DNA of 42,228 nucleotides from Candidatus Anoxychlamydiales bacterium (GCA_011065125.1 JAAKFI010000010.1:1-42228); one strand, 5' to 3'; numbered from the stretch's first letter, positions 9,009 to 17,304 are shown. The notes: a model not told the origin generated them from the sequence alone. Program-made: numbers and translations.

Positions 9009-9037
9009 GTTATATATGTATATATATATTATGTAAA
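9009..9037 (-). promoter_or_regulatory. Predicted promoter of the small exported peptide gene
   Basis: On the minus strand TTTACA (9037-9032), a 17-base spacer and TATAAC (9014-9009) match a primary-sigma promoter in five of six positions each. Transcription would start near 9002, giving a leader of about 20 bases that holds the AGGAGG site. The region is TA-rich, so chance matches are possible. Confidence 0.45.
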
Positions 9038-9135
9038 TTTATTTATAAAAATTTGTAATCAAAAACTGATCGAAATTATAGTTAAAAAACTGAAGTTATT
9101 AAAATTTGAAATTTGAAAATTAAATTTTATTTGAA

Positions 9136-9172
9136 TTTTTAATTTATATTATCAATACTATGTTTTAATAAA
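9136..9172 (+). promoter_or_regulatory. Two-part motif upstream of rsbV, shared with the F-box gene
   Basis: TTTTTAATTTATATTATC (9136-9153) and GTTTTAATAAA (9162-9172), separated by 8 bases, end 17 bases before the rsbV start. The same two blocks, separated by 4 bases, precede the F-box/LRR gene at 29518-29550. It may hold a promoter (TATATT as -10), but no convincing -35 is seen and the low base complexity weakens the match. Confidence 0.35.
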
Positions 9173-9189
9173 TTTAACCTTTTTTAATT

Positions 9190-9531
9190 ATGTCTTTAGG
9201 ATTAGAAATAAATATAGAAGAAATTAGTAGTAAAATAGTTTTAAGATTAGTAGGTAGGATTGATGCAAAAACTGCGCCTACACTTCAAAATAAAATAGAA
9301 GTACTATTAAAAGAGGGTTATAAAAATATTAATTTAGATTTTTCAAATATTTCATATCTTTCAAGTGCTGGACTTAGAGTTTTAATATCATCTACAAAAG
9401 AATTAGAAAAAGAAAAAGGAAGATTAACTATATTTTCTGTGTTAGACAATGTTTATGAAATTATAAAACTTACAGGTTTTGAGAAAATTTTAAATATTTA
9501 TAAAAATGAAAAACAGGCTTTAACAAGTTAA
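9190..9531 (+). CDS. rsbV: STAS-domain anti-sigma factor antagonist (RsbV type)
   Basis: 113-residue single STAS domain. Known role: binds an RsbW-type kinase when unphosphorylated, freeing its target; phosphorylation of a serine switches it off. Seen: LDFSNISYLSSAGLRVLIS with the family's phosphorylation loop; Ser58 or Ser59 is the likely site. N-terminal strand and final helix match the fold in length. No Shine-Dalgarno sequence is evident before ATG. The gene sits directly before miaA, as in Chlamydia. RsbW and RsbU partners are not in the window, and in chlamydiae the partner-switching target is not a classical stress sigma factor, so the output is unknown. Confidence 0.88.
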   Translation: MSLGLEINIEEISSKIVLRLVGRIDAKTAPTLQNKIEVLLKEGYKNINLDFSNISYLSSAGLRVLISSTKELEKEKGRLTIFSVLDNVYEIIKLTGFEKILNIYKNEKQALTS

Positions 9532-9534
9532 ATT

Positions 9535-10554
9535 GTGAGTATTTTTAATACAAATGATATTGATCAATTAGTAAAAGATTTATATCAACCTTTAAAAGCA
9601 AGAAATCCCAAATATCAAAAGAAAAAAAAAGTAATTATAATAGCGGGTCCAACCTCTGTTGGTAAAACGAATCTTTCTATATCTATTGCTAAAATTTTGA
9701 ATGCAGAAATTATTTCAGTAGACTCTATGCAAGTATATAAAAATATGGACATAGGTACTGCTAAAGCAACTATTGAACAAAGAAAAGAGATAAAGCATCA
9801 TTTAATAGATATTAAAAATATAAATGAACCATTTAATGTTTCGGAATATTATAGATATGCACATAAAGCACTTAGGGAGATATTCACATCTAATAAAACT
9901 GCTATAATTGTAGGAGGCTCTGGTTTTTATATTCACGCTCTTTTATATGGCCCACCGCTTGGTCCTCCATCAGAGGCTGAAGTTAGAAAAGATTTAGAAG
10001 AAAAAATGAAGTTAATGGGAGCCGAATTTATGTATGAAAGGCTTCAGATGGTAGATCCTAAATATGCAAAGACCATAACTGAAATGGATAGGCAAAAAAT
10101 TATAAGAGCTTTAGAAATTATAACGATTACTAAAAGAAAGGTCTCAGATATACCTAAACCTCAAATTATTAAATCTGATTTATATGATTATAGAAACTGG
10201 TTTTTATATTACCCGAAAGATATTTTATATAAAAAAGTAGAAAAGCGCTGTGATGAAATGATAGAAATGGGATTTATTGAAGAGGTGAAAAAACTATTAA
10301 AAGAAGGTCTTTTAGAAAACGCTAGCGCCGCTCAAGCAATTGGTTATAGACAATGTATCGAGTATTTAAATTCCAATCAAACAAATGAAGATTATTTGAA
10401 ATTTGTTTATAAATTTAAACAGGCATCTAGGAAGTATGTAAAAAGACAGTTTACCTGGTTTAGAAAAGAGCCTTTTTTTAGATGGATGAATCTTCTTGAA
10501 ATACCCATTGAAAAAGCCAAAGAGTTTATTTTGCAAGATTATGAGCAAAATTAA
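9535..10554 (+). CDS. miaA: tRNA dimethylallyltransferase MiaA
   Basis: Transfers dimethylallyl to N6 of A37 in tRNAs reading UNN codons. Seen: P-loop GPTSVGKT at residues 38-45, ISVDSMQVYKNMDIGTAK, KHHLIDI, VGGSGFYIHALLYGPP, DRQKIIRALEI and AQAIGYRQCIEYL, all diagnostic. Length 339 is normal including a 30-residue N-terminal extension. The start is GTG, three bases after the rsbV stop; no in-frame ATG precedes the P-loop, which supports GTG. Co-transcribed with rsbV by spacing. Confidence 0.95.
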   Translation: MSIFNTNDIDQLVKDLYQPLKARNPKYQKKKKVIIIAGPTSVGKTNLSISIAKILNAEIISVDSMQVYKNMDIGTAKATIEQRKEIKHHLIDIKNINEPFNVSEYYRYAHKALREIFTSNKTAIIVGGSGFYIHALLYGPPLGPPSEAEVRKDLEEKMKLMGAEFMYERLQMVDPKYAKTITEMDRQKIIRALEIITITKRKVSDIPKPQIIKSDLYDYRNWFLYYPKDILYKKVEKRCDEMIEMGFIEEVKKLLKEGLLENASAAQAIGYRQCIEYLNSNQTNEDYLKFVYKFKQASRKYVKRQFTWFRKEPFFRWMNLLEIPIEKAKEFILQDYEQN

Positions 10555-10610
10555 AAATATTTTTCATTTCTATAATCCAATAAAATTAAATTATTTTTTA
10601 TAATAATAAT

Positions 10611-10650
10611 TTCCTTGCATTTTCTTTTTTTTATTTTTAAAATCAAGGAA
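10611..10650. repeat. Short inverted repeat between miaA and the coiled-coil gene
   Basis: TTCCTTG at 10611-10617 and CAAGGAA at 10644-10650 form a perfect 7-base inverted repeat around a 26-base T-rich loop. It lies just before the predicted -35 of the next gene, so it could be an operator, or a weak terminator for miaA. No T-tract follows it. Confidence 0.3.
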
Positions 10651-10664
10651 GCTGTAGAAAACAA

Positions 10665-10693
10665 TTTACACAAAGGAAAATGTTTCATATTAT
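10665..10693 (+). promoter_or_regulatory. Predicted promoter of the coiled-coil protein operon
   Basis: TTTACA (10665-10670), a 17-base spacer and TATTAT (10688-10693) each match the primary-sigma consensus in five of six positions. A start near 10700 leaves a 40-base leader containing AAAGGTG before the ATG at 10740. Confidence 0.5.
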
Positions 10694-10739
10694 TGTAAGC
10701 TAGTTTTTCAAAATTTTATTTCTTAAAAGGTGAAAATAA

Positions 10740-12242
10740 ATGGAAGATCAAAAAAATAAAAAAGACGAAATTATTCAAGAAATTGAAAAGTTATCTAAAG
10801 TAGAAAATAAAATAGTTTTTTTGCTTGATAAAATGCAAGAAGCTTTGCGAGCGCAACCTTTAGATTTCAAGTTTTTTTGGGAGATAAAAGCTATTTGTTT
10901 AAATCTTTTTAAAGAAAATATAAGCATGTCTTTAAGAGCAAGGCTTTGGGATAAATATTTAGAAATTTTAAATGAATCTAAAAAAGTAAAAGATGTAATT
11001 GATGATCAAAATGCATTTGCAATAGAGCAAATAGAATTAACAATTGATGTACTTGAAAAAGATTTAAAAAATTTTTATGATCTTTTAAAAAATATAAAAA
11101 CTATATATATTGAAATGAATAAAGCATTTGAAAGTAATTTGCTTTTTTTTATAGATATTCAAAAAGAACTTACTTTATTGAATTCTTTTGCAATCAGAGT
11201 AAATTCTTTAAGAAAAGAGATAATTAAAATTTCGATGAAAATAAAAACAAAATCTTCTTTTTTCACAAGATTGTCATCAATTGGAGATCAAATATTTCCT
11301 AAAAGAAAAGAAAAAATTAATTTATTATCTTTAAAGTTTTCGAATGCTATAGACGAGTATATAGGGGACTTGGATGATCAAAAAGCTCCTTATTATGTCT
11401 TAAAACAAGAAATTAAGGAACTTCAAAATTTAGCAAAAACATTTACTATAAACACTAATTCTTTTACAGATTCTAGAATCAAGCTATCTAAATATTGGGA
11501 TAAAATTAAAGAAAGCGAAAAAGTATATAAAAAAAATCAACTCAAATCAAAAGATAATGCAGCATTAATTGAAGAGAAAATTAAAGAATTTAAAATACTT
11601 TGTAAATCTGAACCTAAAAAAAACGACGCTTTTAAAAAAGAAAAAGAATTAATTGAAGAAGTTAAAAAAGCAGATTTATTAAAGGGGGATGTTTTTAGAT
11701 TAAAAAGACAAATTGAAGATGCTAAAAAAAATCTTTTTGAAGAGGAAAAACAAAAAAGAGAAGAGATTTCAAAAAAATTAAAAGAAGAGAAAAATAATAG
11801 AGAAAAGGAAATTGAAAACTTAAAACTCTCAATACAAAATCTAGTTAACAATAATAAATTAGATATTGAAGAAATAAGTACTCAAAAAAAATCTCTAGAA
11901 GAGAAAATGCAGAAGCTTAATTTATCTAAATTGGAATCATTGATGTTAAGTATGAATTTATCAAAACTTCAAGATAGCATAGAAGAAAAAGAATTAACAC
12001 AGTTAGTTGACTCTACTAATCTAAATGAACTTAAAGATCTCTTTGAAAAAAAAGCTAAAAAAAGAATTGAAATTAAAAATAAATACGAAGATTTAAGAAA
12101 AGAGCTTAATGGCTCAAATTTCGATTTTGAAAGAGCAATTGTTTTTAGAGATTTAATAGATTTTCAAAAAAGTAGACTTGATAAGATTAATTTTTCAATA
12201 GAAGAGTTAGAATTAAAAATTATAAATTTAGAAAATAGTTAG
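10740..12242 (+). CDS. Coiled-coil protein with a possible C-terminal UVR-like motif
   Basis: 500 residues, no signal peptide or membrane segment, so probably cytoplasmic. Seen: helical N-terminal half; a long Lys/Glu-rich coiled coil at about 265-385 (KREEISKKLKEEKNNREKEI); a Leu/Ser-rich stretch at 388-430; and near the end ELNGSNFDFERAIVFRDL (about 454-471), which resembles the UVR motif of UvrB, UvrC and McsA (acidic, then FExA...RD). Such motifs mediate protein pairing. AAAGGTG precedes the start. Chlamydia has a large uncharacterised protein in this neighbourhood, possibly the orthologue (from memory). Function unknown; the downstream HAD and nadD genes follow closely. Confidence 0.75.
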   Translation: MEDQKNKKDEIIQEIEKLSKVENKIVFLLDKMQEALRAQPLDFKFFWEIKAICLNLFKENISMSLRARLWDKYLEILNESKKVKDVIDDQNAFAIEQIELTIDVLEKDLKNFYDLLKNIKTIYIEMNKAFESNLLFFIDIQKELTLLNSFAIRVNSLRKEIIKISMKIKTKSSFFTRLSSIGDQIFPKRKEKINLLSLKFSNAIDEYIGDLDDQKAPYYVLKQEIKELQNLAKTFTINTNSFTDSRIKLSKYWDKIKESEKVYKKNQLKSKDNAALIEEKIKEFKILCKSEPKKNDAFKKEKELIEEVKKADLLKGDVFRLKRQIEDAKKNLFEEEKQKREEISKKLKEEKNNREKEIENLKLSIQNLVNNNKLDIEEISTQKKSLEEKMQKLNLSKLESLMLSMNLSKLQDSIEEKELTQLVDSTNLNELKDLFEKKAKKRIEIKNKYEDLRKELNGSNFDFERAIVFRDLIDFQKSRLDKINFSIEELELKIINLENS

Positions 12243-12245
12243 ATT

Positions 12246-12887
12246 GTGAAACTTTGTATTTTTGATCTTGATAAAACAATACTTAGAATAAACAGCTCTT
12301 TTCATTATTATATTTATTTATATAATAATAGAATTTTACCATTTAGTTCATTATTTAAACTGTTTAAGTATTATATTAAGTATCAATTTTTTAATTTAAG
12401 TCCAAAAGAACTTCATAACGTTGTTTTTAATAGATTTTTGAAGGGAAAATATTTAAATATTATTTCAGATTATGTTGATACCTATCTTGAAAAATATCTA
12501 TCTAAATCTTTTTATTTACCTGCTGTTTTAAAAATGCAAAGTGCAATTAATAGAAAAGATCATGTTATTTTGCTTTCAAATTCTCCTGATTTTTTAGTAA
12601 AAAAGATAGCAGAGGTTTTAAAAATTAATGATTATAGAGCTTCAACATACATAGTAGATGCTAAAAATAGACTTTTAAATATTGAAAAAGTCATAGATGG
12701 AGTGGAAAAGAAAAAGATAGCTTTAAAAATAGCTGGAAAAATGAATATAAAAAAAGAAAATATAGAAGTATATTCAGATTGTATTTGGGATCTGCCTCTT
12801 TTTGACATAGCTAATAAAAAAGTTGCTGTAAACCCAACTAAGAAATTATTAAAACATGCTTTAAAAAACAATTGGGAAATTATATGA
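12246..12887 (+). CDS. HAD-superfamily phosphatase (SerB-like class)
   Basis: 213 residues. Seen: motif I FDLDKTIL with nucleophile Asp7 and Asp9, a helical cap at about 18-95, motif II LLSNSP near residue 102, a Lys-rich motif III region (EKKKIALKIA) and motif IV YSDCIWDLPLFDIA. Order and spacing match phosphoserine-phosphatase-like HAD-IB hydrolases; the substrate cannot be read from the sequence. The start is GTG, three bases after the previous stop, and places motif I at the usual extreme N-terminus. Its stop overlaps the nadD start (ATGA), suggesting coupled expression, though this does not prove a role in NAD synthesis. Confidence 0.85.
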   Translation: MKLCIFDLDKTILRINSSFHYYIYLYNNRILPFSSLFKLFKYYIKYQFFNLSPKELHNVVFNRFLKGKYLNIISDYVDTYLEKYLSKSFYLPAVLKMQSAINRKDHVILLSNSPDFLVKKIAEVLKINDYRASTYIVDAKNRLLNIEKVIDGVEKKKIALKIAGKMNIKKENIEVYSDCIWDLPLFDIANKKVAVNPTKKLLKHALKNNWEII

Positions 12888-13459
12888 CTATAGGTTTATT
12901 TACTGGCACTTTTGATCCAATTCATAATGCTCATATTAATCTTGTAATTGAAATGTTAGAAAAAGCTAGTTTAAAAAAAATCATTGTTTGTCCTTCTAAA
13001 TTATCACCTTTTAAAATGGATAAAAAGCCAATAGCTTCAGATATGGATAGATACAATATGGTAAAACTTGCTTTTCAAAATATCAAAGAAGTAGAAGTTA
13101 GTGACTTTGAATTAAAAAATGAAGCTCCTTCCTATACGATTAATACAATTTTAGAATTTAAAAAATCAAATGATCTCAAATTAATTTTAACTGAAGATAT
13201 GCTTTTATCACTTCATGAATGGAAAGATTATAAAAAAATTTTAGAATTTGCACCTCTATTAGTAGGGTGTAGACAAAAAAAAATTACTAGTTTTCAAAAT
13301 AATTATTTCACTCTTTCAAAAAATAATTTTATTCAAACAAATATTTTTGAGATCTCAGCTTCAGCAATTAGAGAAAGACTCTCAAATAAAAAATATATAT
13401 ACTCATTAACTCCAAAAGAAATTATGGACTACATTCACGCACATAAGTTATACTATTAA
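12884..13459 (+). CDS. nadD: Nicotinate-nucleotide adenylyltransferase NadD
   Basis: 191 residues. Converts nicotinate mononucleotide and ATP to deamido-NAD. Seen: GLFTGTFDPIHNAHI, the nucleotidyltransferase (T/H)xGH-type motif, at residues 3-17; a middle block LTEDMLLSLHEWKDYKKILE like NadD's 'D.l..l..W'; and the C-terminal ISASAIRERL ... IMDYIHAHKLYY, which favours NadD over CoaD. The ATG at 12884, overlapping the HAD stop, is preferred over an in-frame TTG 12 bases earlier because it puts the first strand at the N-terminus. It precedes rsfS, a very common bacterial pairing. Confidence 0.9.
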   Translation: MTIGLFTGTFDPIHNAHINLVIEMLEKASLKKIIVCPSKLSPFKMDKKPIASDMDRYNMVKLAFQNIKEVEVSDFELKNEAPSYTINTILEFKKSNDLKLILTEDMLLSLHEWKDYKKILEFAPLLVGCRQKKITSFQNNYFTLSKNNFIQTNIFEISASAIRERLSNKKYIYSLTPKEIMDYIHAHKLYY

Positions 13460-13482
13460 CTTATTAAAAATTAGAATTTTAT

Positions 13483-13851
13483 ATGAAAAAAGATCCCAAA
13501 AAAACTTTAGATTTAATTGCCCAAACAATTTACGATAAAAAAGGTGAAAACATAATTGCTTTAGATGTTAAAGGTATATCTTCTATAACAGATTATGTGA
13601 TTATAGCATCAGCCAATGTTGAAAGACATTCTCAAGCGATAGCAAAATCAGTAATTGACGAATTAAAAAAAATAAAAGAAAGACCATCATTCATTGAAGG
13701 GGCTAGTGATGGAGATTGGATAGTTATCGATTATATGAATATTATGGTTCATATTTTTATACCTGAGCTTAGAGAAAGGTATAAGTTAGAAAGTCTTTTT
13801 TCTGAAGCTAAAATAATCGATTTAAACATAAAAATTTCAAATGAGGTTTAA
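13483..13851 (+). CDS. rsfS: Ribosomal silencing factor RsfS (Iojap/YbeB family)
   Basis: 122 residues. Known role: binds ribosomal protein uL14 and blocks subunit joining when nutrients are scarce. Seen: ENIIALDVKGISSITDYVII, the HSQAIAKSVIDELK helix, EGASDGDWIVIDYMNIMVHI and ELRERYKLESLFSEAK, all standard for the family. Length is normal. The gap to nadD is 23 bases and the fabF ATG follows its TAA without a gap. Confidence 0.94.
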   Translation: MKKDPKKTLDLIAQTIYDKKGENIIALDVKGISSITDYVIIASANVERHSQAIAKSVIDELKKIKERPSFIEGASDGDWIVIDYMNIMVHIFIPELRERYKLESLFSEAKIIDLNIKISNEV

Positions 13852-15108
13852 ATGTCAAAAAAAAGAGTTGTAATAACAGGAATGGGAATAGTATCAGCAT
13901 TTGGAAATGACGTTGATGAATTTTATAATAATCTTTTAAATGGCAATAGCGCAGTTGATAAAATAACAAGTTTTGATGTAGAGGAATACCCAACTAAAAT
14001 AGCAGGTGAAATTAAAGATTTTGATACTGGTGAATACATGCAAAAAAAGCTTGCTAGAAGAGCTGATAAATTTATTATATATGCTATCGTTGCAGGTAAA
14101 AAAGCTCTTGAAATGTCAAAACTTACAGATGAAGTTTTAGCTAATCTAGATAAAACTAAAATTGGAACAATAATTAGCTCCGGAATGGGTGGTATGCAAG
14201 CCTTTTCTGATGGGGTTGAAACTCTTATAACCAAAAATTATAAAAGACTAACTCCATTTTTCGTTCCTATGATTATTACTAATATGGCAGGAGCACTTTT
14301 AGCAATAGATATGGGATTTCAAGGACCTAACTACTCTATTTCAACTGCATGTGCTACTTCTAATTATTCTATTCATGCAGCAGCAGAAGAGATAAGAAGA
14401 GGTTCTGCAAATATCATGATTGCAGGGGGAACAGAAGCTCCAATGTCACCAATTGGTCTTGCTGGATTTGTACAAGCCAAAGCTCTTTCTGAAAATAATG
14501 AAAATCCAAAGCAAGCATCAAGGCCATGGGATAAGAATAGAGATGGTTTTGTTATGGGCGAAGGTTGTGGAGTTTTAGTTTTAGAAGAATTAGAGCACGC
14601 TAAAAAAAGAAATGCTAAAATATATGCAGAATATTTGGGTGGAGCAATAAATTGCGATGCTTTTCATATGACAGAGCCAAGAGAAGATGGATCGGTAGTT
14701 GCTAGATGTATTGAAGATTCATTAAAAGATGCTGATCTTTCACCTAAAGAAATAAATTATATAAATGCTCATGCAACATCTACTAATGCAGGGGATTTAT
14801 GCGAAATTAGAGCATTTAAAAAAGTATTTAAAGATCACTGTAAAAATATTAAAATGAATGCTACTAAGTCTATGACAGGACACTGTCTTGGAGCTGCAGG
14901 AGGAATGGAAGCGATTGCTTGCGTAAAAGCAATAGAGACTAATAAACTTCATCCAACAATTAATTTAAAAAATCCTGAAGAAGAGCTAGGGGATTTAGAT
15001 CCTGTTGCTAATAAATATCAAGAACATAAAATTAATGCATTAATTTCTTGTTCTTTTGGATTTGGTGGCCATAATTCAGTTATAGTTTTAGCTCCTTATA
15101 AAGAGTAA
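13852..15108 (+). CDS. fabF: Beta-ketoacyl-ACP synthase II FabF
   Basis: 418-residue condensing enzyme of type II fatty acid synthesis. Seen: VVITGMGIVSAFG at the N-terminus, nucleophile Cys167 in STACATSNYSIHAAAEEIRRG-type context, His307 in NAHATSTNAGD and His344 in SMTGHCLGAAGG: the complete Cys-His-His triad. The C-terminal SCSFGFGGHNSV is also typical. The gene starts directly after the rsfS stop, with GAGG a few bases upstream inside rsfS. Neighbouring Nudix and RsfS genes match the known chlamydial order. Confidence 0.96.
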   Translation: MSKKRVVITGMGIVSAFGNDVDEFYNNLLNGNSAVDKITSFDVEEYPTKIAGEIKDFDTGEYMQKKLARRADKFIIYAIVAGKKALEMSKLTDEVLANLDKTKIGTIISSGMGGMQAFSDGVETLITKNYKRLTPFFVPMIITNMAGALLAIDMGFQGPNYSISTACATSNYSIHAAAEEIRRGSANIMIAGGTEAPMSPIGLAGFVQAKALSENNENPKQASRPWDKNRDGFVMGEGCGVLVLEELEHAKKRNAKIYAEYLGGAINCDAFHMTEPREDGSVVARCIEDSLKDADLSPKEINYINAHATSTNAGDLCEIRAFKKVFKDHCKNIKMNATKSMTGHCLGAAGGMEAIACVKAIETNKLHPTINLKNPEEELGDLDPVANKYQEHKINALISCSFGFGGHNSVIVLAPYKE

Positions 15109-15111
15109 AAA

Positions 15112-15531
15112 ATGGACTTTGAAGAAAGCTTTGGAATAATTCCAATAAAAAGTTATAAAAATTCTTTTCAAACTTTTTTAGTACAGCTTAAAAGTGGAAA
15201 GCATTTTGGTTTTCCAAAAGGTCATGCAAATTCACTTGAATTACCATTAGATGCAGCAATAAGAGAGTTAAAAGAAGAGACAAATTTAAATGTTATTAAA
15301 ATTCTTTTAGAAAAGCCTTTAATGGAAGAATATCAAATAAAGAAAAACTCAACTTTTACATCAAAAAAAGTCTATTATTATATTGCAGAAGTTAATGGAA
15401 AAGTAAATATAGATAAAAATGAAATCTTAGATGGTTTTTGGGTAGACATAGAAAAAGCAAAAGATATCATAACATACACGCCATCTAAAGAAATAGCACA
15501 AAAAGTTATAGATTTTTTAAATATTAAATAA
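15112..15531 (+). CDS. Nudix hydrolase (diadenosine-tetraphosphatase-like)
   Basis: 139 residues, one Nudix domain. The Nudix box starts at Gly37: GHANSLELPLDAAI then RELKEETNL, giving G-x5-E-x7-REL-x-EE with the usual glycine near its end replaced by Asn. GFPKGH before the box and a bulky C-terminal YIAEV ... GFWVDIEKA resemble Ap4A hydrolases (asymmetrical type), as does the known chlamydial gene after fabF; the substrate remains inferred. It starts three bases after the fabF stop and is probably in the same transcript. Confidence 0.88.
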   Translation: MDFEESFGIIPIKSYKNSFQTFLVQLKSGKHFGFPKGHANSLELPLDAAIRELKEETNLNVIKILLEKPLMEEYQIKKNSTFTSKKVYYYIAEVNGKVNIDKNEILDGFWVDIEKAKDIITYTPSKEIAQKVIDFLNIK

Positions 15532-15560
15532 TATATTTCTTTAAAAACAATGGAGCTTTT

Positions 15561-16088
15561 ATGCAACTTTTACTTACAAAAAAAAATGACTTTACAATTT
15601 TAAAAGATATCTTACTTACAATTACACTTTCTATTCTTTTAGGTCTTTTTGCAAAAGTATATATCCCACTTTTTTTCACACCGATTCCATTGGTTTTACA
15701 AAATTCCATTGCTTTGAGCTATGTGTTTTTCTTTAAGCCAAGAGTAGCTCTTGGAAGTCTTTTATTATTTGTTTTTTTAGGTACTATAGGCCTTCCATTT
15801 TTTTCTAATGGGAATCATGGCTTGAACTATTTATTATCAACAAATGGAGGGTATATATTAGCTTATTTTATATCTTCAGTTTTTGTTTTAAAGTTAAAAG
15901 AATTAAATAAGTTAAGTACGTTTTCTTTAGCTATAATTGCTCATATAATGGTTTTAGCAATTGGAAGTTTTTGGCTTTCTAGGTTTTTAGGGATATCTAA
16001 AGCATTTGTTTTAGGATTTTTACCATTTATTGCAACAGACATAATAAAAAGTGTATTTATTGCTAAATTGCAAAAAGAAATAAAATAA
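15561..16088 (+). CDS. bioY: BioY biotin transporter subunit (ECF S component)
   Basis: 175-residue membrane protein with about six hydrophobic segments. Seen: IPLFFTPIPLVLQNSIALSY near residue 35, PRVALGSLLLFVFLGTIGLP, and NGGYILAYFISS, which carry the BioY signature (P.T.QT-like loop and GLPVF..G..G). BioY binds biotin and works alone or with ECF A and T subunits, which are not in the window. GGAG lies six bases before the start. Import of biotin would supply the carboxylase that feeds fatty acid synthesis, fitting the nearby fabF. Converges with a minus-strand gene five bases on. Confidence 0.9.
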   Translation: MQLLLTKKNDFTILKDILLTITLSILLGLFAKVYIPLFFTPIPLVLQNSIALSYVFFFKPRVALGSLLLFVFLGTIGLPFFSNGNHGLNYLLSTNGGYILAYFISSVFVLKLKELNKLSTFSLAIIAHIMVLAIGSFWLSRFLGISKAFVLGFLPFIATDIIKSVFIAKLQKEIK

Positions 16089-16093
16089 AGAAT

Positions 16094-16357
16094 TTATCCT
16101 TTTTTAATTGCTGGGAAACAGGTAAGCGGATTTAATCCTTTTAATTGATTAGGGCCATTAGCAGTCCATTTATGGCGCCCTTGTAATTTTTTAGCATTTT
16201 CATCGGATGTTAAAATTTCAACAGCTTTAGCTAAGGATTCTGGAGGAATTGAAACTGAAATATTTTTTTCTTTTCCCTCTTCTTTTGGTTTTCCGGTATC
16301 GTATGAATGAGGAGGCCCTACTTTTTTTGAAGGATCGTTTGATTCAGGAATAGTCAT
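16094..16357 (-). CDS. Small hydrophilic protein, unknown
   Basis: 87 residues, no membrane or signal sequence. Seen: a Pro/Lys/Glu-rich N-terminal third (SNDPSKKVGPPHSYDTGKPK), a short helix near ESLAKAVEILTSDENAKKL, and a C-terminal GRHKWTANGPNQLKGLNPLT with single Trp and Cys. GAGGT lies seven bases before the ATG, a good sign of real translation. It is the last of three minus-strand small genes between bioY and aas. I do not recognise it; a secreted effector or a lineage-specific protein are both possible. Confidence 0.65.
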   Translation of the reverse strand: MTIPESNDPSKKVGPPHSYDTGKPKEEGKEKNISVSIPPESLAKAVEILTSDENAKKLQGRHKWTANGPNQLKGLNPLTCFPAIKKG

Positions 16358-16442
16358 AATTTTACCTCATATTTTAAGAGTCTTTCTTTTTATATATAAT
16401 TACTTTTTTTTTATATTTGCAAGTTTTATTTAACAAGAATAA

Positions 16443-16823
16443 TTATCTGCCATAAATATCATCGAATCTTTCAATATCATCTTCGCCTAAATATGAGCCT
16501 ATTTGAACTTCGACAATAATTACTTTTTTATTTTCTATATTTTCAATTCTATGCATTGATTCAATTGGGATAAAAACATGATCATTTTTTTTATATTGTT
16601 TTTTAGCAGAATCAATTGTGATTACAGGGTTGCCTTCAACAACGATCCAATGCTCCGATCTTTTATAATGTTTTTGCAAAGATAGCTTTTGTAGTGGTAG
16701 TACTTCTATCCATTTTACTTGAGATGTATCTGCAAGTTTTAAAGTTTGATATGTGCCCCAAGGACGTTTATATATTTTATTTTCTATATTTTGAATTTCA
16801 TTATTTGTATTTTGTAATTTCAT
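16443..16823 (-). CDS. Stand-alone cupin like the C-terminal isomerase domain of ManC/AlgA
   Basis: 126 residues from the ATG at 16823 (an in-frame TTG lies 18 bases earlier and is less likely). Seen: YKRPWGTYQTL, LSLQKHYKRSEHWIVVEGNP, FIPIESMHRIENI and YLGEDDIERFDDIYGR, the successive hallmarks of the mannose-6-phosphate isomerase domain of bifunctional ManC. The GDP-mannose pyrophosphorylase half is absent. In the metal motif the second histidine of HxH is Lys (HYK), so isomerase activity is doubtful; a sugar-binding or regulatory role is possible. No sugar nucleotide genes are adjacent. Confidence 0.85.
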   Translation of the reverse strand: MKLQNTNNEIQNIENKIYKRPWGTYQTLKLADTSQVKWIEVLPLQKLSLQKHYKRSEHWIVVEGNPVITIDSAKKQYKKNDHVFIPIESMHRIENIENKKVIIVEVQIGSYLGEDDIERFDDIYGR

Positions 16824-16914
16824 ATTTTTACTTTTCAACAATTGAATGATTTATAAATATTTTCTTAAGTAGGATTATTTATTTTGAATAAAAAAACAAT
16901 TTTATAATAGTTTG

Positions 16915-17088
16915 TTAAGACTTTCTCTTAAGAATTTTTTGAGCTGCTTGATGGATTTTATTTAATTCAGGATCATTTTTTAAATCCATAGGACCAGAAA
17001 ACTCTCTTCTATAAAAAGCAGACATGAAATTTGCAAGTTCATTCCATTTAGAGCCGGGGGGATTAGATTTTGATTTTTTTATTTCCAT
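16915..17088 (-). CDS. Small protein, unknown (57 residues)
   Basis: An open frame from ATG at 17088 to TAA at 16915 encodes MEIKKSKSNPPGSKWNELAN, then a stretch with FYRREFSGPMDL, PELNKIHQAAQKIL and a basic KRKS tail. Amino-acid use looks like a real soluble protein and the middle carries aromatic and charged residues in a helix-friendly order. No Shine-Dalgarno sequence precedes it, which lowers confidence. It lies 91 bases upstream of the cupin on the same strand and may share its transcript. Not recognised. Confidence 0.45.
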   Translation of the reverse strand: MEIKKSKSNPPGSKWNELANFMSAFYRREFSGPMDLKNDPELNKIHQAAQKILKRKS

Positions 17089-17274
17089 AATTTTATCGGG
17101 TTATATTTATATTAATAATAAAAACGTAATTAAATATCAATTATAATTTTATTTAATTGAGTATTTTTAATATTAATTGTAATAATACAAGTGTTGTATA
17201 ATCAATTAGTTAAAATATTAATAAGAAACATGAATTATAAAAAAAAGATCTATGAGACTAAAAGTTAGAACTTT

Positions 17275-17304
17275 TTGTAATTAAAATAGAATTTCTTGTA
17301 AAAT
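17275..17304 (+). promoter_or_regulatory. Possible promoter of the aas-cysS operon
   Basis: TTGTAA (17275-17280), an 18-base spacer and TAAAAT (17299-17304) could be a promoter starting near 17311. A perfect TATAAT at 17197-17202 lies farther upstream with a weaker -35. The 17089-17332 gap otherwise shows nothing recognisable. Confidence 0.3.

Noticed and set aside
9011-9031. TA-rich stretch similar to one at the window end (42205-42228)
   Set aside because: Simple alternating TA sequence in an AT-rich genome; the resemblance needs no shared origin.
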